A stretch of DNA of 5,619 nt, taken from assembly GCA_947462515.1 (NCBI GenBank), contig CANHPJ010000138.1:1-5619 (forward strand), in the 5' to 3' direction. Below, piece after piece: positions 1 through 5,619 of this stretch (positions are counted from its first letter, which is position 1; each line of letters starts with the position of its first letter). This DNA comes from Bacteroidota bacterium (GTDB lineage: Bacteria; Bacteroidota; Bacteroidia; JACCXN01). Made by a program: the position numbers and the translations under genes. The notes below the pieces were generated by a model that saw nothing but the letters and a program-made list of their open reading frames with translations, was not told the origin of the DNA and ran no database searches.

Positions 1-973
1 ATTTAAAATTCATACCATAAATCCCAACTATAAAAGTTAATGGTATAAAAATGGTAGAAATAATCGTCAAAACCTTCATTACCAGATTCATTTTGTTACT
101 TATGCTCGATAGGTACATTTCCTGATTACTGGTCAGCATGTCTCTGTATATATCAATACTCTCGTTAATTTGTAGTACATGATCATATAAATCCTTGACA
201 TACAAATGTGTAGAGTGTATAATCAATTCGTTTTCATTTCTGTATAAATTATTGATCACATCTCGCATAGGCCAAACAGATTTTTTTAAAATGATCATTT
301 CTCTTTTGAGATGATGTATCGTCTTGAGGGTTTTCTCTTTTGGATTATTAAATAGTTCCTCTTCTAATTCCTCCATGGTATCTCCAATTTTCTCTAAAAT
401 CACGAAATAATTGTCCACAATATTATCTAACAAAGCGTAAAGCAGATAATCAGTTCCTGTTTTTCTTACCCTTCCTTTTCCGCTTCTTATTCTATTTCTG
501 ACATAATCAAAAACTTCTCCTTGCTTTTCCTGAAATGTTATTAAACCCTCGGCATGAAGCACAAAGCTTATTTGTTCGGTTTGTAAATCATTTAAATGAT
601 CGTCCCAATATATCATTCTGGCAACCACGTATATGCAATTATCGTATTCGTCTACCTTAGGTCTTTGATTTGGATTTACAATATCCTCAAGTAATAGGGG
701 ATGTAGGTTATAAATTTCACCAATTTGTTCAATTAATGCTATATCATGCAATCCATTAATGTCTATCCATTCTTTAGTGTTTCCATTATTTTTAAAATTT
801 CTAATATCCTCAATACTCGCCTTTGTTTTTTCTTCAAATGAAGCTTCATTATATGAGAAAATAGCCATGCTGGCTGATTCACTCTTCTTCTCGCCAGTAT
901 ACACAATACTCCCCGGAGGTAAACCGGTTTTTTTTGACCGGCTTGGTTTAAATACTGGCTGTTTTTTTGGCAT
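1..973 (-). CDS. corA: CorA-family magnesium/divalent cation transporter, C-terminus cut by window edge
   Basis: This is an inner-membrane channel for Mg2+ (some family members carry Co2+ or Ni2+), which in known relatives works as a pentamer with a large cytoplasmic funnel. The minus strand reads open from ATG at 973 through 324 codons to the left edge. The N-terminal region has the typical GLPPGSIVYTG (residues 17-27), W69-x-D-I-x-G-L, and HPLLLEDIVNPNQRPKVDEY (91-110). LLDNIVDNYF (181-190) is followed by a long charged helical region (about 192-300). The first membrane helix is about 298-318, running straight into Y319-G320-M321-N322-F323, the selectivity signature of the family. The acidic loop, second membrane helix and basic tail, about 35 residues, would lie beyond position 1. 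The start is supported because the family N-terminal motif begins soon after it. The gene is divergent from the small gene at 1142. Family assignment is secure; ion specificity is inferred from the family only. Confidence 0.96.
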   Translation of the reverse strand, partial: MPKKQPVFKPSRSKKTGLPPGSIVYTGEKKSESASMAIFSYNEASFEEKTKASIEDIRNFKNNGNTKEWIDINGLHDIALIEQIGEIYNLHPLLLEDIVNPNQRPKVDEYDNCIYVVARMIYWDDHLNDLQTEQISFVLHAEGLITFQEKQGEVFDYVRNRIRSGKGRVRKTGTDYLLYALLDNIVDNYFVILEKIGDTMEELEEELFNNPKEKTLKTIHHLKREMIILKKSVWPMRDVINNLYRNENELIIHSTHLYVKDLYDHVLQINESIDIYRDMLTSNQEMYLSSISNKMNLVMKVLTIISTIFIPLTFIVGIYGMNFK

Positions 974-1009
974 GATTTAAAGAGTTATTCAATTAATTTT
1001 TCTAAAAAT

Positions 1010-1081
1010 AATCCTAATTTTTTATAAATTTTAAAATTTCTTGTATAATTGCATTAAACATTAATTTATCAATTTAGGATT
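1010..1081. repeat. Inverted repeat AATCCTAA / TTAGGATT in the divergent intergenic region
   Basis: AATCCTAA at 1010-1017 is mirrored by TTAGGATT at 1074-1081, giving perfect 8-bp arms 56 bp apart. The arms flank most of the 168-bp AT-rich gap between corA and the gene at 1142. They could be a paired operator for a looping regulator, but short AT-rich arms can arise by chance in such sequence. The rest of the gap shows only AT-rich sequence and a weak TATAATTG (1044-1051), one mismatch from TAnnTTTG and without a -33 partner. Confidence 0.3.
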
Positions 1082-1141
1082 TTTTAGATTCCAATTTAAT
1101 TAATAAAATTTTTTTATTATTTCTTAGGTTCTTATTTAAAA

Positions 1142-1342
1142 ATGAAACAATCAAAAAATAATTCAAACGGTTCATCAAAATCAAGAAAAGAATTTGATCA
1201 TTTTGATGATAGTAAAAAGTCATTAAATACAAAATTTAATGAAAAAAAGAGCTCTAAAAACTGGAAAAATAATCTCTTTGGAAATGATGATGATTCAGAT
1301 GATGATTACTCATATCATAATGATCACGATGAAGAAGAGTAA
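1142..1342 (+). CDS. Small highly charged hypothetical protein with acidic C-terminal tail
   Basis: I do not recognise this 66-residue protein. It is very hydrophilic and bipolar: residues 1-46 are rich in Lys, Ser and Asn (for example SSKSRK at 11-16 and EKKSSKNWKNN at 34-44). After LFG (45-47), residues 48-66 are almost entirely Asp, Glu, Ser, His and Tyr, ending in DEEE. It has no hydrophobic segment, no signal peptide and no cysteine, and is probably disordered. The start is preceded by an A-rich leader (TTTAAAA) rather than a Shine-Dalgarno motif, as at the other genes here. A strong hairpin terminator 20 nt after the stop supports a separately transcribed short gene. It is divergent from corA. 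Low complexity means it could be a chance frame, but the upstream gap and the downstream terminator argue for a real gene. A nucleic-acid-binding or protein-binding role would be speculation. Confidence 0.65.
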   Translation: MKQSKNNSNGSSKSRKEFDHFDDSKKSLNTKFNEKKSSKNWKNNLFGNDDDSDDDYSYHNDHDEEE

Positions 1343-1361
1343 TTTTTTTCCGCTCTGAAAC

Positions 1362-1399
1362 AAAAAAACGTTCTTAATATAATTTTTGAACGTTTTTTT
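1362..1399 (+). terminator. Rho-independent terminator after the small charged gene
   Basis: A perfect 12-bp stem forms between AAAAAAACGTTC (1362-1373) and GAACGTTTTTTT (1388-1399), with a 14-nt AT-rich loop. The core ACGTTC/GAACGT is followed by seven T residues. It sits 20 nt after the stop at 1342 and 45 nt before the next start. The A-tract on the 5' side would also make it a terminator on the opposite strand, although no minus-strand gene needs it here. Confidence 0.85.
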
Positions 1400-1417
1400 C
1401 ATTTATTGATACTTTTA
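1386..1417 (+). promoter_or_regulatory. Candidate Bacteroidota-type promoter for the MazG-like/receiver unit
   Basis: TTG at 1386-1388 lies 21 nt before TACTTTTA (1410-1417), which matches the Bacteroidota -7 element TAnnTTTG at all but the last base. The geometry fits the known -33/-7 spacing and would give a leader of about 20 nt before the ATG at 1445. The -33 part lies in the loop and descending arm of the upstream terminator. Prediction from pattern only. Confidence 0.4.
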
Positions 1418-1444
1418 ACTCCATAACCACTAAGAAAAAAAATC

Positions 1445-1861
1445 ATGGATCAAAATACATCCCTTTTAAAAATTGTTGAAAAAGTAAAAGAATTTCATGA
1501 AGCTTTTTTAATAAATAATGAGGAAAATCCAATCGGTGTAATTTCAGAAGCAGATTATGTGCTTAGACATAGATTAATGCAAGAAGAAAATGACGAATAT
1601 CTCGATGCATGCAAAAAAGGTGATATAATTGAAATAGCTGATGCCATTGGAGATAAGTTATATATATTGTGCGGAACCATTCTAAAACATGGTCTTCAGC
1701 ATAAAATTGAAGAGGTATTCAATGAGATTCACAGAAGTAATATGTCTAAGTTGGATGATAATGGCAAACCCATCGTAAGAGAAGATGGTAAAATTTTAAA
1801 AAGCAACCAGTATTTCAAACCAAATATTAATTCGGTTTTGAACCAAAATAAAACCTTGTAA
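1445..1861 (+). CDS. MazG/HisE-like nucleoside triphosphate pyrophosphohydrolase family protein
   Basis: This is a 138-residue cytosolic all-alpha NTP-pyrophosphatase-fold protein. Members of this superfamily (MazG, HisE, dUTPase-2, dCTPase) use Mg2+ to split nucleotides into monophosphates plus pyrophosphate. The metal-binding signature is visible: E47-E48-N-D-E51 (EExxE), then E63-I-A-D66 (ExxD) with a further acidic residue D70 in DAIGDKLYILCGT (66-78). The tail NMSKLDDNGKPIVREDGK (99-116) and KSNQYFKPNI (119-128) resembles the C-terminal segment of short stand-alone relatives often annotated as phosphoribosyl-ATP pyrophosphohydrolase-like. It is not the histidine-biosynthesis HisE as far as context shows, since no his genes are nearby. 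A house-cleaning or nucleotide-pool role is inferred, and the substrate cannot be told. It probably shares a transcript with the receiver gene, which starts 9 nt after its stop. Confidence 0.85.
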   Translation: MDQNTSLLKIVEKVKEFHEAFLINNEENPIGVISEADYVLRHRLMQEENDEYLDACKKGDIIEIADAIGDKLYILCGTILKHGLQHKIEEVFNEIHRSNMSKLDDNGKPIVREDGKILKSNQYFKPNINSVLNQNKTL

Positions 1862-1870
1862 TTTATATAA

Positions 1871-2242
1871 ATGACCACTTCTGTAAATAGAATTCTGATA
1901 ATAGATGACGAAATTGATATTTGTTTTATTTTGAATCATTATCTGAATAAAGAAAATTTTCTGGTAGATAAAGCTCATTCATTAAAAGATGGTTTGGAAA
2001 AAATGAAATCTTTTAATCCTCAAATATTATTTTTAGACATTAGTCTGCCGGATGGTTCAGGGTTAAATTCAATTAAAATCATAAAAAAAATTCTTCCCGA
2101 GGTAAAAATCTCCATTATTAGTGCCTATGACAGCGCCGAGGATATCGAAAAAGCAAAAAATGCCGGTGCAGACTCCTATATCACCAAGCCTTTTACCAGA
2201 GCCATAATTATGAATACCATCGAGGATTTTTTATTGAAATAA
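1871..2242 (+). CDS. Single-domain response regulator (CheY-like receiver)
   Basis: This 123-residue protein is only a receiver domain and has no output domain. The acidic pocket is D12-D13, the predicted phospho-acceptor is D56 in LFLDISLPDGSG (53-64), the switch Ser is S84 in SIISAYDS, and the conserved Lys is K106 in SYITKPF. All the residues needed for phosphorylation and signalling are present, so it should be active. It starts 9 nt after the MazG-like gene, so the two are probably co-transcribed and perhaps translationally coupled. Its N-terminal stretch ILIIDDEIDICFIL resembles that of the NtrC-type regulator at 3458 (ILLIDDDVDICLLL), which may reflect a common kinase partner or shared ancestry. 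No kinase is adjacent; the nearest is at 4895. Roles known for such proteins include phosphorelay intermediates, phosphate sinks and effectors acting by protein contact; which applies here cannot be seen. Confidence 0.93.
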   Translation: MTTSVNRILIIDDEIDICFILNHYLNKENFLVDKAHSLKDGLEKMKSFNPQILFLDISLPDGSGLNSIKIIKKILPEVKISIISAYDSAEDIEKAKNAGADSYITKPFTRAIIMNTIEDFLLK

Positions 2243-2275
2243 ACGCTTTATCTTGCTTCCAAATCCACTATAATT

Positions 2276-2304
2276 CAAACTTTTCTTTCTAAAGGCTATA
2301 TTTG
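2276..2304 (+). promoter_or_regulatory. Candidate promoter for the YihY-family gene
   Basis: TATATTTG (2297-2304) matches the Bacteroidota -7 consensus TAnnTTTG exactly. The expected -33 position holds only TTC (2274-2276), 20 nt upstream, instead of TTG. The start would be near 2310, giving a leader of about 90 nt. The 160-nt gap after the receiver gene makes a separate promoter plausible, though no clear terminator was found in that gap. Confidence 0.4.
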
Positions 2305-2402
2305 CTTTTTTTCTAACGTTTTATTTAATCTGCTGCCCAAAATTTCATTTTAATGCCTTGAAAATAAAAAGCTGCATTTATAATGAGTTTTATTGCTAAA
2401 AA

Positions 2403-3311
2403 ATGAAAAAACAATTACTAACCATCTGGGATGTTTTAAAAGAAACTGCCAAGGAATTTAACAACCATAGAATTTTAAGATTAAGCGCCGCTTTGGCTTA
2501 TTATGCCATATTTTCTGTCCCCCCTATGTTGATTGTTTTAATTAGCTCTTTGGGAATTTTCTTTGGTAAACAGGCCATAACTGGTAAGGTTTTTATAGAA
2601 CTTAAAAGCCTTCTTGGTGACCAGGCTGCTTTTCAAATTCAGGAAGTCATTAAAAACATCAGCCTCTCTGGAGAAACAAAATTCGCAACTATTATTGGTT
2701 CTCTGTTATTTGTCGTTGGAGCTACTTCAGTATTTACTGAAATACAAGAATCCTTAAACGTTATTTGGAGGGTGAGACCCAAACCTAAAAAAGGATTTTT
2801 AAAGCTTTTAAGAAATAGATTTTTGTCCTTTTGTATCATTTTAACCATTGGTGGATTGGTAATAATTTCAGTGTTTATTCAAACTATTGTAATGTTTTTC
2901 AGCACCAAAATAGGGATTCTATTTCCGAAATTTTCTATTCATCTGTTCCATTTTTTTAATTTCGGCATTCTGCTTTTCATATTAACCCTGCTTTTTGCAA
3001 TTATTTTTAAAATTCTTCCGGATGCTAAAGTTCATTGGAAGGACGTGGGCATTGGTGCTTTTGTTACTTCTGTTCTTTTTATTAGTGGAAAATATTTGAT
3101 TACATATTACTTGGGCCACAGTGCCTGGTCTTCGGCTTATGGTGCGGCCGGTTCTGTTATTATTTTATTGATTTGGGTATATTATTCCTCAATTATTTTA
3201 TTTGTTGGGGCAGAATTTACCCAGGTATACGCCAGAAGGTTCGGCAATAAAATCAGCCCTGCAGAATATGCTACATCAATTAAAGTGATTGAAATAGAGG
3301 AAGATAATTAA
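2403..3311 (+). CDS. YihY/BrkB-family inner-membrane protein
   Basis: This 302-residue polytopic membrane protein belongs to the YihY/virulence factor BrkB family, a widespread group once misnamed RNase BN. Its biochemical role is not firmly settled; transport or envelope functions have been proposed. Visible hallmarks are SAALAYYAIFSVPPMLI (28-44), LNVIWRVRPKPKKG (118-131), ILPDAKVHWKDVGIGA (204-219) and YGAAGSVIILLIWVYY (246-261) followed by GAEFTQVYARR (269-279). About six hydrophobic segments are seen at roughly 29-54, 93-113, 141-167, 183-204, 216-237 and 248-275, with a short charged C-terminal tail. Length is usual for the family. The ATG is preceded by an A-rich leader, and the N-terminal basic residues fit an inside start. 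It stands alone, with 160 nt before and 146 nt after. The 3312-3457 gap shows no clear promoter or terminator. Confidence 0.94.
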   Translation: MKKQLLTIWDVLKETAKEFNNHRILRLSAALAYYAIFSVPPMLIVLISSLGIFFGKQAITGKVFIELKSLLGDQAAFQIQEVIKNISLSGETKFATIIGSLLFVVGATSVFTEIQESLNVIWRVRPKPKKGFLKLLRNRFLSFCIILTIGGLVIISVFIQTIVMFFSTKIGILFPKFSIHLFHFFNFGILLFILTLLFAIIFKILPDAKVHWKDVGIGAFVTSVLFISGKYLITYYLGHSAWSSAYGAAGSVIILLIWVYYSSIILFVGAEFTQVYARRFGNKISPAEYATSIKVIEIEEDN

Positions 3312-3457
3312 TGTAACTAATTGTTTTGTTTTTATAGTACGGTATTTGTTAGATAATCTTGGGATGAAATAACTTGATTTTTAAAATGAGTTTTTTAATT
3401 CCCCTAATTTGGTTTGTCTTTAAATACTTATTTCAATTTTAATAATATAAAAATAAT

Positions 3458-4852
3458 ATGAAGCATATTTTATTGATAGATGATGATGTTGATATTTGTT
3501 TATTGCTGTCTAGGTTTTTAGGTTCCAAAGGGTTTAAAATTTCTATTGCCCATGGGGGAAAAAAAGCCTTAGAAACTTTAAAAAAAGATAAAATAGATCT
3601 TGTTATATCTGATTTTAGACTAGGGGATATGGATGCCCTAGAGATCTTGAATAAAATGAAAGATTTTAACCTCGAAATTCCGGTAATTATCATAACTGGA
3701 TATTCGGATATTAAAATAGCCGTCAATGTCATCAAAATGGGTGCCTTCGACTATGTTACCAAACCATTATTTCCTGATGAAATTTTACATACAATTAATA
3801 GAGCTCTTGACTTTAAGCCCGATGACTCCAAAAATCAAATGGTTTCAAAATCTAAAAGTCAGTCTCTGACTAATATAAACGATAATTTCGTAATTACTGA
3901 TAGTAAGGAGTCTAAAGAGTTGTTTAGACAAATAGATCTGGTTGCTCCAACAAATTATAGCGTAATAATTTTCGGGGAAAGTGGAACCGGCAAGGAGTCC
4001 GTGGCCCAGAATATTCACGCAAGAAGTGCAAGAAAAGATAAGCCATTTGTTGCCATTGATTGCGGTGCCTTGTCAAAAGAGCTTGCCGGAAGTGAACTTT
4101 TTGGACATGAAAAAGGTGCTTTTACCGGAGCCTTAACCACCAAAGAGGGGAACTTTGAAATGGCCAACGGGGGCACTATTTTTTTAGACGAAGTATCTAA
4201 CCTTTCTTATGATATTCAGGTTTCTTTGTTAAGGGTAGTGCAGGAAAGAAAACTTAAAAAAATTGGTGGTACAAAGGAACTCGATCTGGATGTTAGAATT
4301 ATTGTCGCATCTAATGAAAATTTATATGAAGCCTGTCAGAAAGGTAATTTCAGAGAGGATCTTTATCATAGATTTAATGAATTTAGTATAACCATTCCCG
4401 CCCTTAGAGAAAGACAAAAAGATATCATGATGTTTGCCAATCATTTTCTAAACAAGGCTAATATTGATTTAGGGAAAAATATTAAAGGATTTAATGAGGA
4501 TGTGGAAGATAGTTTTTTGAATTACTATTGGCCGGGAAATTTGAGAGAAATGCAGAATGTAATTAAAAGAGCGGCCTTATTAACTGACGGTGATTTAGTG
4601 CAGTCTAAATCCCTGCCCTTTGAGATTTCTAATAGTTCTAAAATTATTTTTCCTACCAATTCCATCACAAATTCAATACAGGATAAAAGTAATTATGCTC
4701 CTTCTCTAAAAAATATTGGACTTGAGGCTGAATTTACAACCATTATGTCAGTGCTCAAACAAGTTAATTTTAATAAAACCAAAGCTGCAAAAATTTTAAA
4801 CATCGATAGAAAAACTCTTTATAATAAAATGAAAGCAGTTAATATCATTTAA
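3458..4852 (+). CDS. NtrC-family sigma-54-dependent response regulator
   Basis: This 464-residue transcription activator has the full three-domain layout. The receiver (about 1-120) has D8-D9-D10, phospho-acceptor D52 in VISDFRLGD, T80 and K102 in VTKP. The AAA+ domain (about 143-385) has Walker A GESGTGKE (173-180), the sigma-54-contacting loop GAFTGA (220-225) intact, Walker B GGTIFLDE (238-245), the arginine-finger region FREDLYHRF (298-306) and sensor II in WPGNLREMQN (358-367). A linker leads to a Fis-type helix-turn-helix, NKTKAAKILNIDRKTLYNKM (439-458). On phosphorylation it should oligomerise, bind enhancer DNA and open promoters with sigma-54 RNA polymerase. The closest familiar arrangement is AtoC/ZraR/NtrC, but the exact orthologue cannot be named. 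The histidine kinase 42 nt downstream is the probable partner. No obvious -24/-12 promoter precedes this gene, so its own transcription is probably not sigma-54-dependent. Confidence 0.96.
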   Translation: MKHILLIDDDVDICLLLSRFLGSKGFKISIAHGGKKALETLKKDKIDLVISDFRLGDMDALEILNKMKDFNLEIPVIIITGYSDIKIAVNVIKMGAFDYVTKPLFPDEILHTINRALDFKPDDSKNQMVSKSKSQSLTNINDNFVITDSKESKELFRQIDLVAPTNYSVIIFGESGTGKESVAQNIHARSARKDKPFVAIDCGALSKELAGSELFGHEKGAFTGALTTKEGNFEMANGGTIFLDEVSNLSYDIQVSLLRVVQERKLKKIGGTKELDLDVRIIVASNENLYEACQKGNFREDLYHRFNEFSITIPALRERQKDIMMFANHFLNKANIDLGKNIKGFNEDVEDSFLNYYWPGNLREMQNVIKRAALLTDGDLVQSKSLPFEISNSSKIIFPTNSITNSIQDKSNYAPSLKNIGLEAEFTTIMSVLKQVNFNKTKAAKILNIDRKTLYNKMKAVNII

Positions 4853-4894
4853 ATAAAGAGAAACCATATATCAAATTAATAAGTAATACGCTTA

Positions 4895-5619
4895 ATGAAA
4901 ATTACAGGAAATCAAGATTCTGGTCGAATTGTTTCGAAAATTAAATCAAATAATAAAAATAAAATTTCTTGTAAAAATGATTTGATTTTTGATTCTAAAA
5001 ACGAATATTTTAATAAAAAGAGTAAAGTGGCACTTACAAGTAGGATTGCCAGGAATTTTGCTCATGAAATAAGAAATCCTTTAACGAATATCAACCTGGC
5101 AATTGAGCAAATTAAACAGGAATTGAATGAAAAAAATGAATTGGTTTCTGCATATATTGAAATACTTAATAGAAATTCATTGAGAATAAACCAATTGGTA
5201 ACAGAATTAATTAATTCAAGCAGACCTGCAGATTTACTTATCGAGAAAGCATCCGTTTCTAATATTCTAAATGATTGCTTATCTGATTTAAATCCTCTTT
5301 TAGTAAACAAAAAAATAGAAATCATTAAAGATTATGAGCCGGAAACGGAAATCTTGGTTGATAAAGTTAAGTTGAAATTGGTTTTTAATAACATAATTTT
5401 AAATTCAATCGAGGCTATTGAAAATGGGGACGGAACAATTAAATTGGAATTGTTTTCTCATTCCAATAAACTTATTGCAAAAATTTCTGATAACGGTAAA
5501 GGTATAACTGCAGAAGATTTAAATAAAATTTTTGATCCTTTTTACAGTAAAAAATCTAATTCAAGAGGTTTAGGATTAAATTTTGTGCAAAACATTGTTA
5601 TTGCTCATAAAGGTCAAAT
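4895..5619 (+). CDS. Soluble sensor histidine kinase (NtrB/AtoS-like core), C-terminus cut by window edge
   Basis: The frame is open from ATG at 4895 for 241 codons to the right edge. After a polar, Lys/Asn-rich N-terminus (1-45) with no membrane segment and no recognisable PAS, GAF or HAMP domain comes the dimerisation domain with H-box FAHEIRNPLT (55-64), where H57 is the predicted phosphorylated His. The ATP-binding domain shows the N-box FNNIILNSIEAI (164-175), G1 DNGKGI (199-204), F-box IFDPFYSKK (212-220) and G2 RGLGLNFV (224-231). Only the last strand and helix, perhaps 15-25 residues, should be missing. The 42-nt gap after the NtrC-type regulator and the shared strand indicate an operon and a cognate pair: this kinase would phosphorylate D52 of that regulator. 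The lack of an input domain means the signal must come through a partner protein or the short N-terminus. The start is the first ATG in frame that I see; no Shine-Dalgarno motif is visible. Confidence 0.94.
   Translation, partial: MKITGNQDSGRIVSKIKSNNKNKISCKNDLIFDSKNEYFNKKSKVALTSRIARNFAHEIRNPLTNINLAIEQIKQELNEKNELVSAYIEILNRNSLRINQLVTELINSSRPADLLIEKASVSNILNDCLSDLNPLLVNKKIEIIKDYEPETEILVDKVKLKLVFNNIILNSIEAIENGDGTIKLELFSHSNKLIAKISDNGKGITAEDLNKIFDPFYSKKSNSRGLGLNFVQNIVIAHKGQ

Noticed and set aside
759..980. Plus-strand open frame of 73 codons
   Set aside because: It lies wholly over the start of corA on the opposite strand, whose family motifs are unmistakable; the plus-strand product has no recognisable features.
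1796..1978. Minus-strand open frame of 60 codons across the MazG-like/receiver junction
   Set aside because: It is antisense to the ends of two well-supported genes; its composition is that of a reversed AT-rich coding strand.
2363..2394. AATAAAA (2363-2369) and TTTTATT (2388-2394) as a possible hairpin before the YihY-family start
   Set aside because: The 7-bp stem is only A-U pairs with an 18-nt loop, too weak for a terminator or a clear leader structure, and expected by chance in this composition.
2639..2848. Minus-strand open frame of 69 codons
   Set aside because: It lies inside the YihY-family gene on the opposite strand and has no independent support.
3439..3735. Minus-strand open frame of 98 codons
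   Set aside because: It is antisense to the receiver domain of the NtrC-type regulator; no motif, and the sense strand fully explains the sequence.
5028..5033. TGGCAC, the -24 half of a sigma-54 promoter
   Set aside because: It lies within the kinase coding sequence and has no TTGC at the required -12 spacing.
5062..5325. Minus-strand open frame of 87 codons
   Set aside because: It is antisense to the dimerisation region and part of the ATPase domain of the histidine kinase.

Overview
The window looks like part of a chromosome from an AT-rich Bacteroidota bacterium. The reasons are its low GC (roughly 30% by eye), A-rich leaders without clear Shine-Dalgarno motifs before the start codons, candidate promoters of the TAnnTTTG type used by that phylum, and the character of the encoded proteins. 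This placement is an inference; there is no rRNA or marker gene to confirm it. I see no mobile elements, tRNAs, CRISPR arrays or phage genes.

Layout. (1) Positions 1-973, minus strand: a CorA-type divalent metal ion channel, cut by the left edge just after its YGMNF signature. (2) Positions 974-1141: a very AT-rich divergent intergenic region with an 8-bp inverted repeat. (3) Positions 1142-1342: a small, highly charged protein of unknown function, followed by a strong intrinsic terminator (1362-1399). (4) Positions 1445-2242: a two-gene unit, a MazG/HisE-like nucleotide pyrophosphohydrolase followed after 9 nt by a single-domain CheY-like receiver. (5) Positions 2403-3311: a YihY/BrkB-family inner-membrane protein, probably with its own promoter. 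(6) Positions 3458-5619: a two-component pair, an NtrC-family sigma-54 activator followed after 42 nt by a soluble histidine kinase without a recognisable sensor domain, cut by the right edge.

How the genes may work together. The kinase and the NtrC-type regulator form a probable cognate pair: the kinase would phosphorylate D52 of the regulator, which would then remodel sigma-54 RNA polymerase at unlinked promoters. No convincing -24/-12 site was found in the intergenic regions here, so the targets probably lie outside the window. The stand-alone receiver has a complete phosphorylation site but no output domain. It could act through protein contacts or as a relay or phosphate sink, possibly fed by the same kinase (inference). 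CorA and YihY are envelope proteins with no evident functional tie to the signalling genes. The region is mostly ordinary. The items most worth a second look are the orphan receiver paired with a MazG-like enzyme, the sensorless kinase, and the small bipolar charged protein.
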